DNA of 56,533 nt from Streptomyces sp. ISL-11 (GCF_018614525.1 NZ_JAGGOL010000004.1:1-56533); one strand, 5' to 3'; counted from the first letter of the stretch, positions 17,832 through 26,174 are shown. Notes: a model not told the origin generated them from the letters alone. Made by a program: numbers and translations.

Positions 17832-18251
17832 GTGACGGGGGACGAAACTGTGCGGGTGATCAGCACGCGAGGGGTGGCCGGCGTTGTGCTGGACGTGTTC
17901 GCCCCGCGCAACCCACCCGAGTTCCACCGGGTGCTGCGCCCGACCGGCCGGTTGATCGTGGTGCGTCCTACCGGGCGGCACCTGGCCGAGCTGCGCGGCC
18001 AGGTGCCTGCGATGGTCACGATCGACCCGGCCAAAGAAGAACGACTGCGCCAAAGGCTGGACCCCTTCTTCGAGGCCGCCGTTACCGAACAGATCGAGTA
18101 CCCCACACCCCTCACCAGGCTGGAGGCCCTCGACCTGGTGGGGATGACGCCGAGCGCACGCCACCTGAACCGTGCAGACCTGGACGATGACGGCATCCTG
18201 CCGAACCGGGTCACCGTCTCCGTACTGGCCACCACCTACCAGCCTCGGTGA
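17832..18251 (+). pseudogene. Truncated RlmA/TlrB-type rRNA methyltransferase
   Basis: The frame contains the second half of a class I SAM-dependent 23S rRNA (guanine-N1) methyltransferase: DVFAPRNPPEFHRVLRPTGR, IDPAKEERLRQRL, and ALDLVGMTPSARHLNRADL. The N-terminal zinc ribbon and SAM-binding motif I are absent. GTG 17832 is the first plausible start, but a protein from there could not bind SAM. Related full-length genes modify G745/G748 or give macrolide/mycinamicin resistance. Confidence 0.65.
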
Positions 18252-18283
18252 CCACGAGCGGGCGCACGCGCCTGCTGACGTTT

Positions 18284-18324
18284 GGTGCCCTGCCTTGCCC
18301 ACAACATGGGGATGGCAGGGCACC
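18284..18324. terminator. Bidirectional terminator hairpin
   Basis: Perfect 11-bp stem GGTGCCCTGCC / GGCAGGGCACC with a 19-nt loop, placed between the 3' ends of the methyltransferase remnant and the convergent MarR-pair operon. Confidence 0.65.
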
Positions 18325-18358
18325 CGTTCGCCGACCACTGCCTCCGCCGCGCCCTTGG

Positions 18359-18802
18359 TCAGGCGGTCAGCGCCGCAAGCTCCGCGTTGGCGCGCTCGGT
18401 GACCAGGGCGAGGACGCGGCCGGCGGCGGCCAGGTCCTCGGCGGGTATCCCGCCCCATACGCGGGCGGTGATGGGGGCGGTCTCCGCGCCGACGGCGGCG
18501 ATCAGCTCGCGCCCTGCCTTCGTGGGGCGAAGTCGCGCGCCGTCCACGTCGAGCAGCTGCTTGGCCAGCAGCTCGTCGAGAGTGGCGCGGATGTCGGCCG
18601 GATCGGTCTTGAGAGAGTCCTGGACCTGGGTGACGAGATCGTCCGGCGTCTGCGGGGCGTCGGCGGTGACGGCGGCGCGCAGGGCGATCTGCTGCTGGAA
18701 CGTGATGCCGTGCCGGGTCAGGACGTGCTCCAGGACGCCGCGGGCGGCGTAGTGGGCCAGGCCGAGGGCGCGGGCGTTGGCGACGGGTGCGGTGGTGGTC
18801 AT
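18359..18802 (-). CDS. MarR-like winged-helix protein
   Basis: 147 residues. LGLAHYAARGVLEHVLTRHG, then ITFQQQIALRAAVTADAP and a following recognition-like region (DIRATLDELLAKQLLDVDG, KAGRELI) fit a MarR-type winged helix with N- and C-terminal dimerisation helices. The ATG at 18802 overlaps the stop of the upstream marR gene (ATGA), so the two are translationally coupled. It may be a heterodimer partner or a second regulator of the same process. Family assignment is moderate; the wing is poorly conserved. Confidence 0.65.
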   Translation of the reverse strand: MTTTAPVANARALGLAHYAARGVLEHVLTRHGITFQQQIALRAAVTADAPQTPDDLVTQVQDSLKTDPADIRATLDELLAKQLLDVDGARLRPTKAGRELIAAVGAETAPITARVWGGIPAEDLAAAGRVLALVTERANAELAALTA

Positions 18803-19293
18803 GGTGTTGTCTCCTGAGCGCTCTCGTCGTTCGGTACGGATGGATCGAGGGGTGCGTCGAGCAGGGTTGTCAGCTCGTCGGTGAACGCGCGCGTCCGCTG
18901 GTCGTCGAGGCCGCCGAGCGGCTCCAGCAACTGCTGAAGCAGGTCCTGGACCACTGCGATGGCTTGCCGCGTGACGGCCTGGCCCCGCTCGGTGAGGGCG
19001 AGCTGTACGGCGCGGGGGTCGCGGGGGTCGCGGGTGCGCTCGATCAGGCCGGCCGACTCCAGGGCGCGCGCCAGCTTCGAGACGTACAGCGCCTCCAGGC
19101 CGGTGTGGTCGGCGAGTCGGCGCTGACTGGGCCGCTCGCCGGCGCGCTGCATGCCGTGCAGCGATGCGACCAGTGAGTACTGCGCGTGGGTGAGGCCCAG
19201 CGGAGCCACCGCGCGATCGACCGCGACGCGCCACTTGTTGGCGAGTCGCCATACCAGGAAACCGGGTGTGGGGCCCGGTGAACCGTTGCTCAT
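18799..19293 (-). CDS. MarR-family transcriptional regulator
   Basis: 164 residues with a canonical MarR winged helix: LTHAQYSLVASLHGM, PSQRRLADHTGLEALYVSKL (recognition helix), ARALESAGLIERTRDPRDPR (wing) and ALTERGQAV. The start is the ATG at 19293 with no convincing Shine-Dalgarno; a short or leaderless transcript is possible. The palindromic operator at 19304-19322, 11 bp upstream, suggests autoregulation. It is coupled to the winged-helix gene at 18802. No intact divergent target gene is present. Confidence 0.85.
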   Translation of the reverse strand: MSNGSPGPTPGFLVWRLANKWRVAVDRAVAPLGLTHAQYSLVASLHGMQRAGERPSQRRLADHTGLEALYVSKLARALESAGLIERTRDPRDPRAVQLALTERGQAVTRQAIAVVQDLLQQLLEPLGGLDDQRTRAFTDELTTLLDAPLDPSVPNDESAQETTP

Positions 19294-19303
19294 GACAAGT
19301 AGA

Positions 19304-19333
19304 GTACATGGCTACTATGTACATGGCTACTAT
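19304..19333. promoter_or_regulatory. MarR operator: tandem GTACATGGCTACTAT
   Basis: Two exact tandem 15-bp copies (19304-19318, 19319-19333) create the palindrome GTACAT-GGCTACT-ATGTAC at 19304-19322. It is AT-rich compared with its surroundings and sits directly before the marR start, as expected for an autoregulatory site. Confidence 0.65.
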
Positions 19334-19478
19334 TTTTATGTGATGTGTCGGTGCGCATGGCGTTGTCGCGGCCGCCATCGTGGGCGGACTCGCCGCGACC
19401 ACCGCACCGGCGCAGGTGAGCAGCCCGCCCTGCTGACGCCCCGCGCGAAGGCACCCAAGGGCTGCGGCGCGGACCAGG

Positions 19479-19721
19479 TCAGTCGACTGGGCCGTGAGTA
19501 AGCCGGCCGGAGCGGACCTCATCTATGAAAGAGGCCCAGGCGGCGGCGGGGACGGTGAGGGCGGGGCCGTTGGCTTGTTTGGAGTCGCGTATGCCCACCC
19601 GCTCGGTGAGCACCGCGACCGATATGCAGCCGCCCCCTCCGTTGTCGCCGCTGTGCGAGGACTTGAACCAGGAGCTCTCATCAGCCACTTGGAGGGCTGT
19701 TGACCGGGCCTTAGTGGTCAT
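19479..19721 (-). CDS. DUF397 protein (XRE-partner)
   Basis: 80 residues, one DUF397 domain: SSWFKSSHSGDNGGGGCISV and GIRDSKQANGPALTVPAAAW. In Streptomyces such proteins are encoded next to XRE regulators with which they act antagonistically (WhiJ/AbaA-type modules). The ATG at 19721 overlaps the 3' end of the regulator by 11 bp, so co-translation is likely. Confidence 0.88.
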   Translation of the reverse strand: MTTKARSTALQVADESSWFKSSHSGDNGGGGCISVAVLTERVGIRDSKQANGPALTVPAAAWASFIDEVRSGRLTHGPVD

Positions 19722-20580
19722 CGATCTCTCTCGCCAGTCGTTGGAGGAATTCGGCGGTCCTGGCCGGGGCCAGAGCGCTCTCCCGCATCGCGTCGAACCT
19801 TCGGGCGTGCTTCCAGACCTCGCGGGGCTTGTCGGAAACGGTCATGACTGATGCGCCTTCGTCCATCACGACCGGGTCGAGTCCGGCATCGAAGTCCAGG
19901 ATCACGAAATTCGCCAGGGCCCGGTAAGCGGGGAGATTCTGCGGAAGGACCTGGACTGTCACGTGATCGAGTGCGGACACCCTCTGGATCTCCTCGTACT
20001 GCTCCCGCATGATGTCAGCGCTGCCGACCACGCGGCGGAGTGCTGCTTCGTCGAGGATCACCCGCAGTTCAATCGGGTCGTCTCCGTGAACGATCTCCTT
20101 GCGCTTCATGCGGAGCGCGATGCTCTCCTCGACGAATTCGGTCGTCCGTTCATCGATCGGCTTCGCCGTCGTGAACAAGGCGCGGGCATAGTTCTCGGTT
20201 TGGAGGAGGCCGAAGACGAGCTGCGCATGCCATGCGCGCATCGAGGCGGCATCGGACTCCAGACCCACGTACAACGGCTGACCTGACGGCATGAAGTTCT
20301 GATAGGGCCGGTACCAGTCGGCGCTCAGGGAGTCGCGGTGCAGCATCAGCAGGTGTTCGCGATCGGCGCGGTCCGTAACGCCGTACAGCTCCAGTAGGTC
20401 TTCCAGGTCGCGGACACGCGGCAACTGGTTGTGACCGGACTCGACCCGGTTGAGTTTCGATTCCGAGCTCTCGATGGCTGCGGCGGCCTCCTTCGTGCCG
20501 AATCCCTTCTTCTCTCGCAGGCGACGGAGCTCCTTGCCCAGCTCCCTCCGACGGAACGTCGGACCGCGTCGTGCTGCCAA
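19711..20580 (-). CDS. XRE-family regulator with DUF5753 ligand domain
   Basis: 289 residues: an N-terminal helix-turn-helix (LGKELRRLREKKGFGTKEAA then ESSESKLNRVESG, ~13-50) and a DUF5753-type C-terminal domain (YVGLESDAASMRAWHAQLVF, GLLQTENYARAL; VTVQVLPQNLPAY). Proteins of this architecture pair with DUF397 proteins in developmental or antibiotic control. The start is TTG 20580, supported by a strong CAGGAGG 7 nt upstream. The overlapping DUF397 gene follows. Divergent from the hypothetical gene at 20847. Confidence 0.88.
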   Translation of the reverse strand: MAARRGPTFRRRELGKELRRLREKKGFGTKEAAAAIESSESKLNRVESGHNQLPRVRDLEDLLELYGVTDRADREHLLMLHRDSLSADWYRPYQNFMPSGQPLYVGLESDAASMRAWHAQLVFGLLQTENYARALFTTAKPIDERTTEFVEESIALRMKRKEIVHGDDPIELRVILDEAALRRVVGSADIMREQYEEIQRVSALDHVTVQVLPQNLPAYRALANFVILDFDAGLDPVVMDEGASVMTVSDKPREVWKHARRFDAMRESALAPARTAEFLQRLAREIDDH

Positions 20581-20846
20581 CCTCGGCCTCCTGATGATGC
20601 GCGGGTCGACGTGCCCCTGTACCCCGTCGGCTCATCCCTGTCGGTGCCTTGTGAGCCGCAGCTCGTGGTCGTCGGCCCCCTGTTGGGAGTCTCCCACCGG
20701 CTGTCCCCTCTCAGGCAAGCATTGTTCGAGCTTTGTCATATGCCAATTTCGAGAACTTACTTCTTTAAGCTGCAAGGCAACGGGGTGCTGCGCGACGGTA
20801 TTTGGGTCATCGGCAGTCCCGTCGTACCGCTCCTCAAGGAGCCCTC
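20581..20846. promoter_or_regulatory. Divergent promoter region with an AT-rich island
   Basis: 266 bp between the XRE gene and the hypothetical gene. Positions ~20735-20775 are unusually AT-rich (TTTGTCATATGCCAATTTCG; CTTACTTCTTTAAG) and are the likely location of promoters or XRE binding. No ORF. Confidence 0.4.
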
Positions 20847-21437
20847 ATGCCTCCCTTCCCGCACACCGCCCATGTCGGCGGAGGACTCACCGGCCCTCAG
20901 CCGGCAGAGCTTGTCTCAGCGCCGAGGCGCACCCCCATCGAGGAAGCCATCCGCGAAGCCACCTCCATGCACCGCATGCTGCCCACCCCCGAGCGCATGG
21001 CCGCGCTGACCAGCCGTCTCCGTGCCTTCATCGGCGCGGCGGCCTCCGACCTGGAAGCCGCCGTCCGCGACCGTCCCCACGCTGATCCCATCCGGGAAGA
21101 CGCCATCGCCGTGGTCAAGGAAGGGCGGTACCGGCTCGGGATCGGGCCCGGCGACGGTTACGCATCCGCGATCACCCTGGCCAGAAGCCTGGGGTGGGGA
21201 GCCGACGCGCTGCTCAAGCAGCAACGGCGGCTTCAGCGTGCCGTCGCCGATGGCGTGGTCGCCGTGGCCGGTACGTCAGGGCCGGGCGTCATCGCCCTCG
21301 GGGCCGCCGAGAGCTGTACGGCCTGCCTCGGGCTCGTAGAGCTGCGGGGGGAGGCGGAGCGTCGGCACGACTGGGCGGCGATGCGGCGCGCCGACGCCCG
21401 GCTCACCGCCCACCGGGCGTCCGTACACGCCGGGTAG
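20847..21437 (+). CDS. Hypothetical protein, helical, with a C-terminal ALxTHRxSVH-like tail
   Basis: 196 residues. The ATG at 20847 has RBS AAGGAG. The N-terminal ~20 residues are Pro/Gly-rich; residues ~30-120 are predicted helices (PIEEAIREATSMHRMLPTPE, ALTSRLRAFIGAAASDLEAA). The C-terminal portion has a Cys pair (ESCTACLGLVELRGEAERRH) and ends DARLTAHRASVHAG. It resembles Streptomyces-specific small proteins (DUF6415-like) that accompany XRE/DUF397 regulators, but I do not recognise a function. Divergent from the XRE gene. Confidence 0.6.
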   Translation: MPPFPHTAHVGGGLTGPQPAELVSAPRRTPIEEAIREATSMHRMLPTPERMAALTSRLRAFIGAAASDLEAAVRDRPHADPIREDAIAVVKEGRYRLGIGPGDGYASAITLARSLGWGADALLKQQRRLQRAVADGVVAVAGTSGPGVIALGAAESCTACLGLVELRGEAERRHDWAAMRRADARLTAHRASVHAG

Positions 21438-21457
21438 CCGGCACGCGCGGCCGGCGC

Positions 21458-22195
21458 TCAGACCAGCAATTGCGTCCGCAGCCGGTCGATCAACGCGTCG
21501 TCGACACCGACGTGCTTCACCGCGTAATCCCGCACCGAGCCGTACGTCGTGGTGAGGTCGGACAGGAACAGCCGGATCACGTCCTCCGGCGCTCGTCCGT
21601 AGCCGGGCCACCGCAGGGTGCGGGTCGGGTGGGCGGCCGCCCAGTCCGCGATCAGCCGGTCCGTGGCCAGTTCGGTGAGCGCGAAGTCCGCGGCGATGTC
21701 GTCGACGCCCACGTCCAGGAGCGAGAGCACCAGCGCGGCCAGCAGGCCCGTGCGGTCCTTGCCGGAAGCGCAGTGGAAGACCTGCGGGGAGTCGTCGGCT
21801 CCGGCGATGAGCTCCAGGGCCTGCTTCAACTCCTCGGCGCCGTCCAGGGCGACCTCCGCGTAGCGGTCGGCGAGGTAACGCCATGGATCGAGGCCCGGGT
21901 CGATCTCGGCCTGGTCGTAGGGCCGGTGCTCGACGCTGAGGTTCACGTACGTCTGCCCGGCGGATTCGGGTACTCGGCCCTTGGCCTCGATCTCCCACGG
22001 GTAGCGCAGGTCGATCACCGTGCGCACGCCCAGGGAAAGGTAACGGTCCCAGTCGGCGCCCTGGAGCTTGGAGAGCGCGTCGGAACGGTAGAGGCGGCCC
22101 CAGCGCACGGTTCGTCCGTCCTGGGTGCGATAGCCGCCCAGGTCACGGAAGTTGTGCAGGCGGTCGAAGTCTATGTGTCGTCGCACCTGTGGCAC
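21458..22195 (-). CDS. Tyrosine/serine protein phosphatase (DSP/PTP-B like)
   Basis: About 245 residues. It carries the active-site loop VFHCASGKDRTGLLAAL (Cys near residue 140) and the N-terminal signature FRDLGGYRTQDGR of MptpB/IphP-type tyrosine phosphatases, which act on phospho-Tyr/Ser/Thr and sometimes phosphoinositides. The start is uncertain: GTG 22195 or GTG 22186; neither has a clear RBS because the repeat at 22198 begins 3 bp upstream. An in-frame extension into the repeat (arginine-rich) is not credible. A leaderless start is possible. Confidence 0.85.
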   Translation of the reverse strand: MPQVRRHIDFDRLHNFRDLGGYRTQDGRTVRWGRLYRSDALSKLQGADWDRYLSLGVRTVIDLRYPWEIEAKGRVPESAGQTYVNLSVEHRPYDQAEIDPGLDPWRYLADRYAEVALDGAEELKQALELIAGADDSPQVFHCASGKDRTGLLAALVLSLLDVGVDDIAADFALTELATDRLIADWAAAHPTRTLRWPGYGRAPEDVIRLFLSDLTTTYGSVRDYAVKHVGVDDALIDRLRTQLLV

Positions 22196-22197
22196 GT

Positions 22198-22358
22198 TAG
22201 GCCGTGCCTGGCGGATCTTCGGCCGCGGGTCGTTTTGCCGCCTGCGGCGGCGAGCGCCCTGCGGGCGCGTCCTCAAGCTCCCCCGGCTACCGCTGGGAGG
22301 TGCCCCCAGACGGGCTTGATTGTGGCTGGGCTCAGCCGCTTTCAGCCCGTCCGGGGAT
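22198..22358. repeat. Left half of the MITE-like repeat
   Basis: Begins TAGGCCGTGCCTGGCGGATC, 17 of 20 matching the terminal repeat at 7023, and continues through the CCGCCTGCGGCGG, GCGGGCGCGTCCTCAA, CTACCGCTGGGAGGTGCCCC and GGCTGGGCTCAGCC blocks. The right terminal repeat is missing. It occupies the region where the phosphatase promoter should be. Confidence 0.65.
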
Positions 22359-22368
22359 CACCCTGCCA

Positions 22369-22740
22369 TCACTGCACGATGACCGTGCCGGTCATGGACG
22401 GGTGGAGGGTGCAGTGGTAGACGAAGGTCCCCCGGGTGGTGAACGTACGGGTGAAGGCCGCGCCCGGTGGCAGGTCTCCTGAGTCCCATCCCGGCCCGTC
22501 GGACGTCGTGGTGTGGGTGTCTTCGTCGTTGTTGACCCAGCGGACCGAGTCGCCGGCGTTGACGGTCACCGACTGCGGAGTGAACGTGAAGTTCTGGATC
22601 GCTACGGTCTTCTGGGCAAGGGACCGGGCCCCGGGCTCGGCCGCCGACGTCGCGGGAGCTGCCAGAAGCACTCCCAGCGTCAACGTGGCCACGAGCGCGG
22701 TGAGGAGGCGGAAGAACGTACGAGCGGGAGAACGCGGCAT
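22369..22740 (-). CDS. Secreted cupredoxin (plastocyanin/azurin-like blue copper protein)
   Basis: 123 residues. A signal peptide covers residues ~1-33 (FFRLLTALVATLTLGVLLAA). The mature domain has type I copper ligands His76 (EDTHTTT) and Cys110-His113-Met116 (YHCTLHPSM), with the GDSVRWVNND strand. It acts outside the membrane in electron transfer or copper handling. The start is the ATG at 22740 with [13 protein letters not shown]; a longer in-frame reading to 22845 lacks a signal-peptide logic. No operon partner. Confidence 0.9.
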   Translation of the reverse strand: MPRSPARTFFRLLTALVATLTLGVLLAAPATSAAEPGARSLAQKTVAIQNFTFTPQSVTVNAGDSVRWVNNDEDTHTTTSDGPGWDSGDLPPGAAFTRTFTTRGTFVYHCTLHPSMTGTVIVQ

Positions 22741-22920
22741 GTCGAGGCCCCTTCCTTGGAGCAGCCGGTATGCGAGCTCGTGCAGGGTCCGAGCCCGTAC
22801 TGAAGTGAGGTGAGATTTCCCTCCTGTCGCCATAACAACCATCATTCGCCCCTATGTGGGGCTGCCGAGGGTGCCAGGCCGCTGGAGAGGCGCACGAGGG
22901 TGAGCCGACCCGGGCGTACT

Positions 22921-23508
22921 TCACACCCGCGTCACCACCCCGTCGGCCACCCCGCTCCCCGTGCGGTCCCGCATGAGGAAGTGGAGTCCTGGCTCCAGGG
23001 GGACCGGTACCGGCAGGCGGGCCGTGAGGGTGGCCAGGCCCGGGGAGGCATGGTGCAGCTCTTCGCCGTCTCTGTGGAGCGTGAGAATCTCGCCCTGCGA
23101 ATCCGCAGTGCGGAACATGAAGCGGCCCTCGCGCGTCGACGGGAAGGCGATCGCGCGGCCGACCTCCTCCTCCGGGCGGATGCACACCCGCGCCTCGAAT
23201 TCCGTGTGCGCGCCGATCGAGCCCGGCGCCGCGAGGACCTGGCCGCGCTCGGCGTCCTCGCGGCCCTCGACGCCGCGCAGCCGCAGTCCGACGTTCTCGC
23301 CCGCCGTGGCCCGCTCGACCCAGTCCCGGAACCTCTCGATGGCGGTGACCTGGACAGTTCGCGTCACGCCATCACCGCCCAAGAGTTCGACCTCGTCGCC
23401 GATCCGTACCGTCCCCCGCTCGATGCGACCGGTCAGGACCGTACGGCCGTCGGACAGGACGAAGACGTCCTCCACGGGCATCAGAAAAGGTTCCGTCGCG
23501 CTGGTCAT
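22921..23508 (-). CDS. EF-Tu-like protein containing only domains 2 and 3 (no GTPase domain)
   Basis: 195 residues that align by eye with EF-Tu after its G domain: PFLMPVEDVFVLSDGRTVLT, GRIERGTVRIGDEVELLG, RGVEGREDAERGQVLAAPGS, FEARVCIRPEEE and the end GSGVADGVVTRV. The complete GTP-binding domain (P-loop, switches, NKxD) is missing, yet the frame is intact, starts at ATG 23508 and ends where EF-Tu ends. It could be a stand-alone beta-barrel adaptor, a tRNA/toxin-binding decoy or a stable degenerate paralogue. It lies 35 bp downstream of the PHP gene on the same strand, implying co-transcription. Confidence 0.8.
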   Translation of the reverse strand: MTSATEPFLMPVEDVFVLSDGRTVLTGRIERGTVRIGDEVELLGGDGVTRTVQVTAIERFRDWVERATAGENVGLRLRGVEGREDAERGQVLAAPGSIGAHTEFEARVCIRPEEEVGRAIAFPSTREGRFMFRTADSQGEILTLHRDGEELHHASPGLATLTARLPVPVPLEPGLHFLMRDRTGSGVADGVVTRV

Positions 23509-23543
23509 GGACCCCAGTTTCCCCCGGAGCCCGGGGACCGCTC

Positions 23544-25058
23544 CTACTCCCGCCCCAGGAACACCGGATTCGTCATCGCCACCATCGGCCCCGGCACGCC
23601 CGCCGGATCGCCGCCCTCCGCCGGTCGCCGCACCTCCGCCCGTACATACGCGGCGTACGACGGCGTCGTGCGCCACTCCAGCCGGCCGTCCGGCGGGACC
23701 GGGGCGGTCAGGAGGCGGCCCTGGTCCGTCACGAACGACGCCGTGCAGCCGGCCGGCACGCCCGATACCTCCAGCCGGGCCGTCACCCGCGCGTCGTGGT
23801 CCACCCGCAGCCGTTCGCCGATGCCCGCGCGGGCTCCGCGCCCGCCCGTCACCTCGAAGGAGAGCCGCACCGCCGACGACTCCGCGATCCAGCTGTGCCC
23901 GGCGCGAATGGCCGCCAGGAGGGCCGGCCGCGAGAGGTCCTCGGCGTGGACGACGGTCTGCGGGAGGCCGATGGTCTGGGGTTCGCGGTGGGCGTCGCTG
24001 TTGCCCATGGCGGGCAGCCATCGGCCGCCGCCGCGGACCGCCGCGACCAGCGCGTTGTCCCATTCGGCGATCGCGACCTCGTCGTCGGGGGTGAAGGGGC
24101 CGTTCCAGACCTCGACCGCGTCGGCCTCGCCGAAGCCGAACTTCCAGTTGCAGCCGACGCACGTCGCGTGCGGATGGGCCGGTACGACCAGGCCGCCCGC
24201 CCGGCGGATCGTGCGGGCGAAGCGGCCGAAGGCGTTGTCGCGGGCGCGGTAGCGCCAGTCGACGAAGGTGCCGGGGTCGGTGCCCAGGGCCAGCACGTGG
24301 CCGTTGCGGGTCGTCACCTCCTCGCCGGTCAGGATCAGCAGGTCGGCACCCCACAGGCCCTCCCACGCGCCGTGCGCCGACGTCGTGTTGTGCTCCGTCG
24401 TCGTGATCCAGTCCAGGCCGGCGGCGCGCGCGGCGGCGGCGATCTGCGCGGGCGTGCGCAGGCCGTCGGAGTACACGCTGTGCAGGTGGTTGTCGCCCCG
24501 GTACCAGGCGCGGCCGCGCCCCTTGGCGCGCTGCGGCGGGTACACCGGCCTCGGCGTCGTGCCCGGCGCCCCGTACCGCAGGGTGACCGTCACCTCGTAC
24601 GCCAGGCCCTGCGGCGCGACCGTGTAGGGGCCGAGGCAGACGTGCCAGGTGCCGGGGCGTACGGGGCCGGGGAGGTAGCCGGGCGTGGCGCGGTCGGCGG
24701 CGATGGCGAACTCCGTGCGGGCACCGCCCGACCAGCCGCGGAACCCCGCGCCGCCCAGGTCCGTGCCGCGCTCGTCGAAGACGCCGATGTCGCAGGCGTT
24801 GCCGGGGGTGCCGGGCGGCACGGCCGGTCTGTCGTACGTGTAGGAGACGGCGATCTCGCGGACGCCGCGCGGGACGTCCACGGGCAGGTACACGAAGTCG
24901 GGAGCACCGACCGGCAGGCGTCCGGTGACCTTGCGGGACTCCTCGGCGCCGGGCCGGGCGGGCCCGTCCGCGTGCGCGAACGTCACGGTGTCGAGCGTCA
25001 GCACGCCCGCCGCGCCCGCGACAGCCGTCAGTTTCAGAAGGTCGCGCCGGTGCATCAT
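23544..25058 (-). CDS. Tat-exported CehA/McbA-type PHP metallohydrolase
   Basis: 504 residues. The N-terminus MMHRRDLLKLTAVAGAAGVL with twin Arg and a hydrophobic stretch is a Tat signal. Residues ~40-180 form a beta-rich, collagenase-prepeptidase-like domain. From ~185 a PHP domain carries the metal motifs HLHSVYSDG, TEHNT, HPHA (~294) and GNSDAH (~353). CehA/McbA relatives hydrolyse carbamate esters or phosphoesters. The ATG at 25058 follows GGAGG. The EF-Tu-like gene lies immediately downstream; the LLM gene at 25317 is divergent. Confidence 0.88.
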   Translation of the reverse strand: MMHRRDLLKLTAVAGAAGVLTLDTVTFAHADGPARPGAEESRKVTGRLPVGAPDFVYLPVDVPRGVREIAVSYTYDRPAVPPGTPGNACDIGVFDERGTDLGGAGFRGWSGGARTEFAIAADRATPGYLPGPVRPGTWHVCLGPYTVAPQGLAYEVTVTLRYGAPGTTPRPVYPPQRAKGRGRAWYRGDNHLHSVYSDGLRTPAQIAAAARAAGLDWITTTEHNTTSAHGAWEGLWGADLLILTGEEVTTRNGHVLALGTDPGTFVDWRYRARDNAFGRFARTIRRAGGLVVPAHPHATCVGCNWKFGFGEADAVEVWNGPFTPDDEVAIAEWDNALVAAVRGGGRWLPAMGNSDAHREPQTIGLPQTVVHAEDLSRPALLAAIRAGHSWIAESSAVRLSFEVTGGRGARAGIGERLRVDHDARVTARLEVSGVPAGCTASFVTDQGRLLTAPVPPDGRLEWRTTPSYAAYVRAEVRRPAEGGDPAGVPGPMVAMTNPVFLGRE

Positions 25059-25316
25059 CCGTGCCTCCAGGGGGAGCGGGGAGAGGGGAGCGCAGGGACC
25101 ACCGTTGTACGCCCGGGTGGCCCGCGCGGGAACGGGTACGGGCCGCGGATTGCGGCCCGCGGTCGGGCGGCCGGGGTGCCACCGGGTCGTTCTGCCGGAA
25201 ATCCGGGTGACGCCCGCCGCATGGCGTACCCCTCCGGCCGGGGTCGGCGGCGCACAGTTGGGCATACGGTGACCCCACGCCGCCCCATGCCACGCCACGA
25301 CGGAGGTGCCCCCCGC

Positions 25317-26174
25317 ATGCGGATCGCCACCACGATCTTTCTCACGGACGAGACGATCAGCCCGGTCCGGCTCGCACGCGAGCTGGAGCAGCGCGGCTTC
25401 GACGGTCTCTACCTGCCCGAGCACACCCATATCCCCATCAGCCGTGAGACGCCGTCGCCCGCCGGCGATCCGCTGCCGCGCGAGTACGGGCGGGCCCTGG
25501 ACCCGGTGGTCGCGCTCTCCCAGGCCGCCGCCGTCACCGAGCGGATCACGCTCGGCACCGGCGTCGCGCTCGTCGCCGAACACGACCCGATCGCGCTCGC
25601 CAAACAGGTCGCCACGCTCGACTTCCTCAGCGGCGGCCGCTTCACCCTGGGCATCGGCTACGGCTGGAACGTCGAGGAGGCCGCCGACCACGGAGTGGAG
25701 TGGTCCACGCGGCGCGAGCTGGTGCGCGACCGGCTGGCGCTGATGCGGGCGCTGTGGACGGAGGAACCGACGGCCTACGACGGCCGGTTCGGGTCGGTAC
25801 GGGCGAGCTGGGCGCACCCCAAGCCGCTGCGGGCGCCGCGAACGCGCGAAGGGGCGGAGCCGCTGGTGGGGCCGCGCGTGCTGATCGGCGGCGGCGCCGG
25901 GCCGAAGCTGTTCGCGCACATCGCGGAGTACGCCGACGGCTGGCTGCCCATCGGCGGCGGCGGTCTGACGGAGGCGCTGCCCGCCCTCCACCGCGCCTGG
26001 GCGGACGCGGGCCGGCACGGCGAGCCGGAGGTCGTGCCGTACGCCGTGCGGCCCTCGGCCGGGAAGCTCGCGCACTACGCCGAGCTGGGGCTGAAGGAGG
26101 TCGTCGTCGGGCTGCCGTCGGCGGACGAGGCGGAGGTGCTGCGGGCGCTGGACGCCCACGCGGACTTCCTGTGA
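25317..26174 (+). CDS. LLM-class F420-dependent oxidoreductase
   Basis: 285 residues, third luciferase-like enzyme of the window: MRIATTIFLTDETISPVRLA start, GFDGLYLPEHTHIP near 29-42, ATLDFLSGGRFTLGIGYGWN near 100-119, PRVLIGGGAGPKLF near 185-198. Size and motifs fit the F420-dependent subgroup (TIGR03619-like). It lies 157 bp upstream of fbiC, the enzyme making the F420 precursor, which supports F420 use. The ATG at 25317 follows CGGAGGTG. No CTGACG operator precedes it. Confidence 0.85.
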   Translation: MRIATTIFLTDETISPVRLARELEQRGFDGLYLPEHTHIPISRETPSPAGDPLPREYGRALDPVVALSQAAAVTERITLGTGVALVAEHDPIALAKQVATLDFLSGGRFTLGIGYGWNVEEAADHGVEWSTRRELVRDRLALMRALWTEEPTAYDGRFGSVRASWAHPKPLRAPRTREGAEPLVGPRVLIGGGAGPKLFAHIAEYADGWLPIGGGGLTEALPALHRAWADAGRHGEPEVVPYAVRPSAGKLAHYAELGLKEVVVGLPSADEAEVLRALDAHADFL

